DNA of 45,526 nucleotides. Origin: Bryobacterales bacterium. Its GTDB lineage: Bacteria > Acidobacteriota > Terriglobia > Bryobacterales > Bryobacteraceae. The stretch covers positions 1 through 45,526 of the forward strand of contig PMSX01000074.1 in assembly GCA_003167495.1 (NCBI GenBank), given 5' to 3'. Shown one piece after another: positions 20,663 to 28,346 of this stretch. The position numbers were made by a program, and so were the translations under genes. The number at the start of each line of letters is the position of its first letter. The stretch's first letter is position 1. Under the pieces are notes generated by a model. That model was not told the DNA's origin. It ran no database searches and saw only the letters and a list, made by a program, of their open reading frames with translations.

Positions 20663-22667
20663 GCTGCGACGACGAGACTTTTTGAGAACGTTGGGCGGCG
20701 GACTGCTTGTGATGATGACCGCGGAGAGCGACGTTTCGGCGCAAGAGTCTGGGAGACGGTCTCAAGGTGAAGAGTTGCCCAGTAATGTGGCGGCGTGGCT
20801 GCACATTGCACCCGATGGGAAGATTACCGCTTTTACGGGCAAGGTGGAAGTTGGGCAAAATATTCGAACGTCATTGACACAGGCTGTGGCGGACGAGTTG
20901 CGCGTTTCGCCGAGTACAGTGACTCTGGTGATGGGAGATACGGCGCTGGTTCCTTGGGATATGGGGACGTTCGGGAGCCGGACGACGCCGACGATGGCTC
21001 CGGAGATGCGCAAGATGGCGGCGACGGCGCGGGAGACTTTGATTGGTGCTGCCGCAAAGCAATGGAGTGTGCCAAAGGAGAAGCTTCGGGCCAAAGACGG
21101 AGTTGTTGCTAATGGAGATGTGTTGCGGCGCGCCTCCTATGGCGATCTAGCGGCGAAGATTGATTGGGTAAATGTGGTTGGGAATGCGGATCTGGTTACG
21201 GCTCCCACTCAGTGGGAGGTGGCTGGAACAGATCTCCCGAAGATCAATGCGAGAGAGATGGTAACAGGCAAACATAAATATGTTTCCGATTTGAAGCTGC
21301 CTGGGATGTTGTATGGAAGGGTGTTGCGAGCGCCGGCACAGGGTGCGAAGTTGGTATCGGTAGATACGAGTGCGGCCGCGAAAATGGCTGGCGTGGTGGT
21401 GGTGCGCGATGGCGATTTTGTTGGAGTGGCTGCGGGGGATGAGCGGACGGCGGAAAAAGCGCTGGCGAGTATTGAGGCTAAGTGGGAGGAGAAAGCGGCA
21501 AACCATGAGCATGTCGTCGCGGAGCCCTATTCGTCAAGACCCGAGGATATTCGGGCTAGTTATCAGGTTGCCTACATTGCTCACGTGCCGCTTGAGCCGA
21601 GAGCGGCGGTCGCGCAATGGAGTGGAGGTAAGCTTTTAGTCTCGACTGGCACGCAAAGGCCTTTCGGGGTCCGGACTGAACTGGCGGGCGCGTTTGGGCT
21701 GTCGGAGACGGATGTTCATGTCCTGATGCCGGATACGGGTTCAGGATATGGCGGTAAACATTCGGGCGAGTGTGCGATCGAAGCGGCACGGTTGGCTAAA
21801 GCAGCTGGTAAGCCGGTAAAGCTTATTTGGACAAGGGAAGAAGAATTCAACTGGGGTTACTTGCGGCCGGAGGGGACGATTCAAGTGACCAGCAGCGTCG
21901 ATACGAGTGGCAAGTTAGTGTCGTGGAATTTTGTGAATTTCTACTCGGGACCGGCCGGGCTCAAGACTCCTTACGAGGTTGACGAGCGATTCAAGATTGA
22001 AAAGTTTGAACAGCGGGAACCGCCACTGCGTGAGGGATCTTACCGGGGTCTAGCCTCTACGGCGAACCATTTCGCGCGTGAATCGCACATAGACGAAATC
22101 GCGGCGAAGATTGGGAGTGATCCGCTGGCGTTCCGGTTGAACAATTTGAAGAATGAGCGGCTGCGCGCGGTGTTGCTGGCGGCGACAGAGCGCTTTGAAT
22201 GGTCGAAGCAAAAGGCCAATGCGAGTCGTGGATTTGGATTGGCTTGCGGAGTGGACAAAGGCGGACAGGTTGCTTGTTGCGTGGAGGTGGCGGTTAGTCC
22301 AAGCCGGCAAGTTAAGGTGGAGCGCGTGGTGGCGGCGTGGGATTGCGGGGCGATTGTGAATCCGAATCATTTGAAGAATCAGGTGGAAGGCGCAATTGTG
22401 ATGGGTCTGGGCGGGGCGCTGTTTGAGGAAATTGAACACGCGAATGGACGGATTCAGAACCCGCGGCTTTCGCAGTACAGAGTGCCGCGATTTACGGATG
22501 CTCCGAAGATTGAGGTGATTCTGATTGACCGGCGAGATATTCCGTCGGCGGGCGCGGGTGAGACGCCAATTGTTGGAATTGCACCGGCGATCGCGAATGC
22601 GATTTTTAGTGCGAGTGGTTTGCGGATTCGGTCGATGCCGCTGCTGCCGGCGTTAGCGAGGGCGTGA
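20655..22667 (+). CDS. Molybdopterin-binding large subunit of a molybdenum hydroxylase (IorB-like)
   Basis: A 670-residue subunit carrying the Mo-cytosine-dinucleotide active site. The N terminus is a Tat signal (L-R-R-R-D-F-L followed by GGGLLVMM), so the folded complex is exported to the periplasm with the small subunit as hitchhiker. Later blocks match the IorB/aldehyde oxidase family: EVGQNIRTSLTQAVADEL, GSGYGGKHSGECAIEAARLA, GSYRGLASTANHFARESH and, near the end, GAGETPIVGIAP with the catalytic Glu. It is somewhat shorter than typical IorB (about 720-750), without an obvious gap in the core. Substrate unknown. The start overlaps the small subunit gene. Confidence 0.92.
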   Translation: MLELRRRDFLRTLGGGLLVMMTAESDVSAQESGRRSQGEELPSNVAAWLHIAPDGKITAFTGKVEVGQNIRTSLTQAVADELRVSPSTVTLVMGDTALVPWDMGTFGSRTTPTMAPEMRKMAATARETLIGAAAKQWSVPKEKLRAKDGVVANGDVLRRASYGDLAAKIDWVNVVGNADLVTAPTQWEVAGTDLPKINAREMVTGKHKYVSDLKLPGMLYGRVLRAPAQGAKLVSVDTSAAAKMAGVVVVRDGDFVGVAAGDERTAEKALASIEAKWEEKAANHEHVVAEPYSSRPEDIRASYQVAYIAHVPLEPRAAVAQWSGGKLLVSTGTQRPFGVRTELAGAFGLSETDVHVLMPDTGSGYGGKHSGECAIEAARLAKAAGKPVKLIWTREEEFNWGYLRPEGTIQVTSSVDTSGKLVSWNFVNFYSGPAGLKTPYEVDERFKIEKFEQREPPLREGSYRGLASTANHFARESHIDEIAAKIGSDPLAFRLNNLKNERLRAVLLAATERFEWSKQKANASRGFGLACGVDKGGQVACCVEVAVSPSRQVKVERVVAAWDCGAIVNPNHLKNQVEGAIVMGLGGALFEEIEHANGRIQNPRLSQYRVPRFTDAPKIEVILIDRRDIPSAGAGETPIVGIAPAIANAIFSASGLRIRSMPLLPALARA

Positions 22668-22689
22668 GAACATACCTCAGCCACCGAGG

Positions 22690-23950
22690 TTAGTGCGAAG
22701 ATCGTTCATCGTGACCCGAAACTATCCTTTCTATCTCGGCGAGGGCTCTCCTCATTTGCTCTGGTGTCTCGACATCGAATACCTTCGGTCTCAGCGGCTC
22801 GAGGGTACCTTCCAACTGATCGACGAGATCTTTAAGAGGTCTTTCATGGCTCATGGGACGAAGCATACGAGGACCGCGGCCCAAGGCTACAGCGCGGTAG
22901 CGGATGTAGACGACACGGCAAGCCGGCAAGCCTTCGAGGGAAACCGCTTCTAAGTCTTCGCCGGGCTCGAAAACCAAGGATGTGGCGAGCACCACGAGAA
23001 CGCTGGGGTTATCCGAGGCACGGAGAAGAGTCCGCAGTTCGGAGACGAAGAATTGAGCGTCGTGATGCCGCTCAGCAAGCGAGTGAACATCGATGGAAGC
23101 CGTATTCGCTACTCCCAAAGATCTCTTCAGTTCCGGCCAATTGAGTTCCTGCAGTTCGTCTTGATGGAATGATGCCCGTCGACGAGCAAGATCGAGCACT
23201 TCAACGCACTCTGAAAGCGACGACGATCCGATGTGCGAGAGCACTTTGAGCGTGGGAAGCAGGGCGTTAAGTCCACCGCTCGGGTTGGGACGCGATCCCT
23301 GGAGCGGTATAGAAGGGGCGACCGTGAGAATGATGTTGACTCGATCTGGAGAGTGCAAAGAGGCGTCCCACCGCAACCGGCCGTGAATGCTGGGCAGATA
23401 CCAACTGTGGGTGACCTCTCCCCGCCGATGAATTCAACAGATGGAAGGTCGCGCCACGCGCCGGGCAACAGTTCGTGCTGTAGCGGGTCGACGCCGAACG
23501 GCATTTGACGGCTGCTGTGCTCACCCGTAGTGGTATCGAGGATAGCGATTGCCAACTGATAATCTCCGGGCAGGAAAAATGCGCCCTGTGAGTAGTCCAG
23601 AATTGTAGTCTTGACATCATCGCCGAGTTTACTTAGTTCGATAGCCCCGTGGCTCTGATAGCGCACTCCATCATGGTCGGTGATTTGTATGAAGATCATT
23701 AGCTGGCCGTCGCTGCGACGTGTCGCCAAATCCCGGCCATCTAATTCGACTTGCACTCGGGAGACGAGCCGCTGGTGAAATGAGAGCGCGGCACGACACT
23801 CCCGACCAAGTGAAAGCGCGCCTGATGGCGTTCAGTGAGCCACTAATCGAAGTCTATCTTCTCAAATGCCGGGTCATGTGTGCCGCCCTGGCCCGATGCC
23901 TGGGTAACAGAGGCAACGATGAGGAGCAAAAGTACGAAGCTCGGCGCCAC
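22690..23950 (-). pseudogene. Decayed exported protein gene: one nonsense codon, two frameshifts
   Basis: Read on the minus strand, a GTG at 23950 begins a clean signal peptide (MAPSFVLLLLIVASVTQASG) followed by FEKIDFD, then TAG at 23843-23845. The same frame continues WLTERHQARFH. Near 23785-23800 the homologous reading moves frame to AALSFHQRLVSRVQVELDG and runs through LLPGAWRDLPSVEF. At the C-run 23420-23423 it moves again to WYLPSIHGRLRWDASLHSPDRV and ends at 22690. Both shifts have the sign of single-base losses. Rejoined, it would be about 420 residues, a family common in acidobacteria with no function I can name. Three lesions argue for real decay. Confidence 0.75.
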
Positions 23951-23982
23951 CTAACAGTTTACTGGAGGGGGAGTTCCTGCCG

Positions 23983-24987
23983 TCATGGCTGGGACGAGGT
24001 TCGGTCAAGGCGCCGCGCCATGGTGTCGAGCAGCTTTGGACGCACCTTCGGCCGGGTCCATGGGCAGACTGCAATGCAAATCCCACATGATGCAAATTCA
24101 GTGAAGTAGGGGATGCACTTATCGAAATCCACGTACCAGCGCTCCACGCCGCGCACCATTTGTTTGTGTTCGACAATGGCGCCAGGGGGACACTCCCGCG
24201 TGCAGACTTGGCAAGTCATGCAGAATTCGTCGGCGCCGAAGCGGTCGGGCGCGCTCGCGACCAGCGGAATGTCAGTGGTGACGCCGGCGAGGCGCACACC
24301 CGATCCAAAGTGCCGGCTGATCAAAGAGCCGTGCTTGCCGAGTTCCCCCAAGCCGGAGGCAATGGCTGGGGGAATCAGAAGCAGAGCGTTCGCTGAAGGT
24401 CCGGGATACGCGGTGGCGTTGTAACCCTGAGAGCGGATCCAATTGGCAAGAGCGTATGAAGCTCGCGTGCCGCGGGCGTACTGATCACCAACGTCGCAGA
24501 CGCCAATGCCGTTTGTCTCGTCCGAGGGAACCTGCTTGAGCCGTTCATAGTTATGGGCGAGCGCGAGCACGATCACCCAGGGTTCTGTGATGGTATATCC
24601 TTCGAAAACGTAGAGCGGGTCCATTGGAGCGATGCCGATGTCGTCCGCCTCGTGCGAGAGCGCGAAGGTGGTGGCCTCGCGAGTGAGGTCCTCCGGCGGG
24701 GCCTCGTTCCGCACCTCGGCTATCGGAGTCAGCTCGGGATAGTTGTAAGCCGCAAGAAACGCCTCCGCCGCACCTGGGCATTTGCGCGAACTCTTCCTCG
24801 CGACGATCTGCATTTCGCCATACGGATGCTGATCGGGCGGGTGCCAGAAAAAGGGCGATGGCCTGCGCGGCGCCGTTTCGCCGAGTCCATTGATCGGATT
24901 GCCCGAAACCTTGAGCAAGGCAAGCGTCTCCTCTTTGGGTTTGTAATCCCCACGCTTGGGGCGTCTCGGATTGGGCTGATCTGGCAT
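23983..24987 (-). CDS. Cytoplasmic reductive-dehalogenase-like double [4Fe-4S] protein
   Basis: A 334-residue protein whose C-terminal third holds two [4Fe-4S] clusters: C256-x2-C259-x2-C262-x3-C266-P and C291...C301-x2-C304-x3-C308-P-W. The arrangement, with W-Y-V-D-F-D-K-C and a Phe/Tyr-rich linker before CGxCxxxCPW, follows reductive dehalogenases. The preceding GELGKHGSLISRHFGSGVRLAGVTTDIPL also matches their cobalamin-domain end. There is no Tat signal, so it resembles soluble, non-respiratory members and also epoxyqueuosine reductase. A B12-dependent reduction is likely; the substrate is unknown. No anchor (RdhB) gene is nearby. It sits between two pseudogenes but is itself intact. Confidence 0.75.
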   Translation of the reverse strand: MPDQPNPRRPKRGDYKPKEETLALLKVSGNPINGLGETAPRRPSPFFWHPPDQHPYGEMQIVARKSSRKCPGAAEAFLAAYNYPELTPIAEVRNEAPPEDLTREATTFALSHEADDIGIAPMDPLYVFEGYTITEPWVIVLALAHNYERLKQVPSDETNGIGVCDVGDQYARGTRASYALANWIRSQGYNATAYPGPSANALLLIPPAIASGLGELGKHGSLISRHFGSGVRLAGVTTDIPLVASAPDRFGADEFCMTCQVCTRECPPGAIVEHKQMVRGVERWYVDFDKCIPYFTEFASCGICIAVCPWTRPKVRPKLLDTMARRLDRTSSQP

Positions 24988-25164
24988 GGCTTACCTTGGC
25001 TGGGAAGACGTCTCGGACTAACCAGTAGACTCGCAGAACCAGCGGCGGCAGATCAACCATCCTATTGTGGAAGTTTTTCTGCAACTTTAGTTCTTGGTAT
25101 TGCGCGACATCGTACTTTAGGGGTTGGGACTGACGCGGAAGACTGAGCAAGCCGTTTATCCCTC

Positions 25165-25726
25165 TCAATCGAGTCCGAATGTGATCAGCACATCGCCCAC
25201 CGCTGGCGAAACGTATTGCTTGCCATTAGCAAAGAAGCTCCATAGGGGAAGCATAAACACGGTCGTTGCCGGCGAAATACCAGAGCCGCTCGCCCGTCCG
25301 GGCATCCAGGGCAAAGACTACACCTTCCATGGTGCCCCCGAAAACGAGTCCACCGGCGGTTGACATGACACCGCTCCAGGGACGTGTCAAGACTTTGTGC
25401 TCCCAATTGATGTCTGCCGAAAGGGGATCGATCGCCACTACTTTGCCCCAACTCTCTTCAGTCCCAAAGTGAGCAGCGCGAGGATTGCCGGCAACCGTGT
25501 CTTCGGGAAGGTTGCCGCCGGCGCCGAAAATGCCGGTGTATAGAGGCCTGGGCGGTTGCGTACGCGCCCCGGTATGAGGAGCGGAATTGTTAAGGGGTGG
25601 TTCGTTGTCATCCACATGCCTGACGCTGTTCTTGGAGAATACTCTGCGCTCGTCGCGCGCAAAGACATAGAGTAACCGGGTCAGCGGACCGTAGCTGTGC
25701 GACATCCAGTTTGCTCCACTAAGATT
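25165..25726 (-). pseudogene. C-terminal fragment of a PQQ-dependent alcohol dehydrogenase
   Basis: Minus strand from about 25726 reads LSGANWMSHSYGPLTRLLYV, then GGLVFGGTMEGVVFALDARTG and LWYFAGNDRVYASPM, the last propeller blades of a quinoprotein ethanol dehydrogenase. The frame breaks at about 25238-25243. After a one-base shift it continues SFFANGKQYVSPAVGDVLITFGLD to TGA at 25165-25167, the expected family C terminus. The N-terminal two thirds, including the catalytic Asp and the PQQ ring-stacking residues, are absent. No signal peptide or start context is present. It is a non-functional remnant. Confidence 0.8.
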
Positions 25727-25915
25727 GAGCCGCGAAGAACTGGCGAAAGAGGAGCAGCAGCCGTATTCGCAGATATCGGCGTTACATCCCGCAGAATGCT
25801 ATTAACAGACTGCACGCAGCCGAAGAAATGCTCTATCGGCTGTTCGATGAGAGTGGTGTCGCAGCGCAATGGTCGGGTCGCGCGTCTTTATCTTCAAAAT
25901 CGGGGCCTACGATTC

Positions 25916-27475
25916 TCAGCGGAAGGTCCACCACAGGCTAAGCGTGCAAACGAACAGCACGGCGGCCCAGAACCGATAATCCGTTCCGCTTCCACTCTGC
26001 TCCGTAGTAGCGAAAGCGAAGACGTTGCCCTCGATTTTGTACTCAGGGGGCGGGGTGGTCAAAAGGCTGACCACGATCATCGTGATCGCCGCGAGGCACC
26101 ACACCAGGATCGAACGGTGGAGGAACGAGGTCAGATAGGGGTGCGACACCAGCGCCCAATCTAAGTTTTGGTCGAGGAAGAGGAACATACCGAAGGCGAA
26201 CCCTGCTACGCCTCCAGCAATGGCTCCGGCCATGTTGCCGCGTTTCCAAAGCAGACCGACGAAGATCACAGCGCAAAGAGGGACGCCCAAATAAGCCGAG
26301 ATCATCTGCAGGTAATTCCAGATAGTGACGGAGAGTCCCACTAAAGGAGCTGCCAACACACCGAGCACGGCCATGAGCACTGTGATCCTGCGTCCGGCGG
26401 CGACCTGTTCCTGAGCGGATAGGTCAGGTTTCGAGCGCATGAGGAAGTCGCGAACGACGAGCGTGGCGCTGGCGTTGTAGCAAGCGCTCATTGAGGACAT
26501 CAGGATGGCGATTAGGCCGGCCAGCACCAGCCCGCGAAGCCCAACGGGAAGCAGATCACTGACCATACGCGGATAAGCCATATCTGCTCTCGGCAATTTC
26601 GGATAAAGGGCGCGAGCGATGACGCCCGGCAGCACCAGGATGAATGGGATGAGCAGTTTAAGGAAGCCGGCGAAGATGGCGCCCTTCTGACCTTGGTCGA
26701 TGGAGCGCGCGCCCAACACGCGCTGCACATTGGTCTGATCCATGCACCAATAGAACATCCCGCCCAACAGGTTGCCGATGAAGAAGCCGGTGATGGGCAA
26801 TTCGGAATTGAGCGGCTTGACCATGTGGATCAGAGCGGGGTCGACGCGGGCGGTCAGGCCGCGCCATCCGCCGACGGCCACGAGACCGACGATGGTGAGG
26901 ACGATGCTGCTGATAATGAGCCACGAGCCCTGCACCATGTCTGCGTAGACCACAGCTCTCAGGCCACCCTTCATGGTGTAGAGGGCTGTGAAAATTGAGA
27001 GAACGAGCATGACGGCCAGCTGATTCCAACCGAAGAGCAGCACCAATAGCAGCGAGCCAGCCCAAAGATCAATGGCGTTCTTGGTGAGCACATTCATCAC
27101 GAGTAGATTGGCGGAAAGGAACGCGCGCAGGCCCCATCCGAAGCGGCGCTCGAGGAATTCGGGGATGGTATAGATCTTGTTACGTAGATAGAGCGGCGTA
27201 AACAGCGAAGCGAGAATGATGAGGCACCAGGCGGCTATCCATTCGTACCCGCCGGTAACCAGGCCGACGCGGTAGCCATCGCCTGCCAAGCCGACCACAT
27301 GCTCAGCCGAGATATTGGAGGCCAACAGCGACATGCCGACAAAGGGCCACCGCAGATCGCGCCCGGCCAGGAAATACTCAGCGTCGCTTTGCTTTTTACC
27401 CGCAGTGCGCAGCACCGCCCCGATAACGAGCGTAAGACTGATGACGATGATGATTGAATCGAGGATGCCTAACAA
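25916..27475 (-). CDS. Sodium:solute symporter (SSS family)
   Basis: A 519-residue membrane protein with about 13-14 helices. Family signposts: an N-terminal YFLAGRDLRWPFVGMSLLASNISAEH, GYRVGLVTGGYEW, a central GGLRAVVYADMVQ and MDQTNVQRVLGARS. This is the SGLT-like subgroup that takes up sugars, polyols or similar organic solutes with Na+. The start is TTG at 27475, with AGGAGGGAG upstream at slightly long spacing. There is no operon partner: the upstream NIPSNAP gene is 252 bases away. Substrate specificity cannot be read from the sequence. Confidence 0.9.
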   Translation of the reverse strand: MLGILDSIIIVISLTLVIGAVLRTAGKKQSDAEYFLAGRDLRWPFVGMSLLASNISAEHVVGLAGDGYRVGLVTGGYEWIAAWCLIILASLFTPLYLRNKIYTIPEFLERRFGWGLRAFLSANLLVMNVLTKNAIDLWAGSLLLVLLFGWNQLAVMLVLSIFTALYTMKGGLRAVVYADMVQGSWLIISSIVLTIVGLVAVGGWRGLTARVDPALIHMVKPLNSELPITGFFIGNLLGGMFYWCMDQTNVQRVLGARSIDQGQKGAIFAGFLKLLIPFILVLPGVIARALYPKLPRADMAYPRMVSDLLPVGLRGLVLAGLIAILMSSMSACYNASATLVVRDFLMRSKPDLSAQEQVAAGRRITVLMAVLGVLAAPLVGLSVTIWNYLQMISAYLGVPLCAVIFVGLLWKRGNMAGAIAGGVAGFAFGMFLFLDQNLDWALVSHPYLTSFLHRSILVWCLAAITMIVVSLLTTPPPEYKIEGNVFAFATTEQSGSGTDYRFWAAVLFVCTLSLWWTFR

Positions 27476-27727
27476 GGGCGAAGCGCTCCCTCCTGACAGT
27501 GAGCAACCGGCCCTACAATTCTATTCGTTGAACCGGCCGGCAATTGGAAAGGATGATATTCGCCAGCCTAGAAGCGAAGGGCGCCCGATTCGGAGACGCC
27601 TTTGCGTTGACGATTCGGCCGGGACCGTCACTTAATCCTTCGGGTTTACTTATGGTCTGAGGTCCAGCGATGGGGAACTGGAGATCTGGCGCAATTGAAA
27701 GGATGGACTCCATCGCACATAGCTCTT

Positions 27728-28189
27728 CTACTTCATCGCCGAGAAATCCGTCGGATGCATGAACACCTCATCAACGTGAAATGCTCCATTCACTTTTTCG
27801 ATCAAGGGCACAGCCGCCTTTCGGTAGGGTAAAAAGGCCGGGTCGGCATGAAGCGCGTCCCAATTCTTTTTCGCATCGCCTTGGCTGGGATGCGCGATCA
27901 GGTAGACGAACGTGTCCTTCCAAGCTGGCGAGTTATCGTTTGGCACCCAGTAGCCGATGGCGTTTAGACCGTGTTTGGTTTGTAGCTTGGACACATCACT
28001 AAAGACGGATTCGAGTGCGGGCACTTTGCCTGGCTCGGTGTGGTAAACCATCAATTCGAAGACACGATTGCTATCAGCCTTCACCTCTTGGACATGGATC
28101 AGGTGCGCAGTAATCAGCGATCCGAATGCAAAGGAGGCAATGGCCACGGCACAGAACTTCCATCGTTCGAATTTCCAGTAACTAGACAT
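27728..28189 (-). CDS. NIPSNAP family protein, membrane-anchored or exported
   Basis: The 153-residue product has an N-terminal hydrophobic segment (AVAIASFAFGSLITAHLI, about 14-31). One NIPSNAP ferredoxin-like domain follows: RVFELMVYHTEPGKVPALESVF, GYWVPNDNSPAWKDTFVYLIAH, then W-D-A-L-H-A-D-P-A-F. NIPSNAP domains form dimeric alpha-beta barrels; bacterial ones have no fixed function. An AAGGA box lies ahead of the ATG. A TATAAT sequence (28288-28293 on the minus strand) about 100 bases upstream is the likely -10. The gene appears monocistronic. Confidence 0.88.
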   Translation of the reverse strand: MSSYWKFERWKFCAVAIASFAFGSLITAHLIHVQEVKADSNRVFELMVYHTEPGKVPALESVFSDVSKLQTKHGLNAIGYWVPNDNSPAWKDTFVYLIAHPSQGDAKKNWDALHADPAFLPYRKAAVPLIEKVNGAFHVDEVFMHPTDFSAMK

Positions 28190-28287
28190 TTGAGGATCCT
28201 TTTGCGGGAGGTATTTAGTTGGCGGTGAACGCCATCGAGAGCAGCATGAAGCAAGGTAGCGCGGGGTGCCGAGGAATCTTGTCTTGC

Positions 28288-28293
28288 ATTATA
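28288..28293 (-). promoter_or_regulatory. TATAAT -10 candidate for the NIPSNAP gene
   Basis: A consensus TATAAT on the minus strand lies about 100 bases before the NIPSNAP start. A TTGACA-like -35 at 16-18 bases is not convincing (GACTTG is nearest), so this is only a partial promoter match. Confidence 0.3.
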
Positions 28294-28346
28294 AAGATCT
28301 ATTACGACCCAAGTCTCCCGCACGTTCTAAAATTCGCGCTGCGGAA

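Noticed and set aside
22690..23756. Treating the two overlapping frames as two separate genes or a programmed frameshift
   Set aside because: The upstream TAG and a second frameshift in the same ancestral gene point to decay rather than recoding.
24551..25168. Open frame overlapping the 5' half of the reductive-dehalogenase-like gene in another frame
   Set aside because: Arg-rich shadow with no motifs; the real gene has two intact Fe-S motifs.
25780..25915. Plus-strand stretch reading AAEEMLYRLFDESG, faintly like the end of Hsp33
   Set aside because: The similarity is short, upstream residues do not fit, and no zinc-binding cysteines are present.
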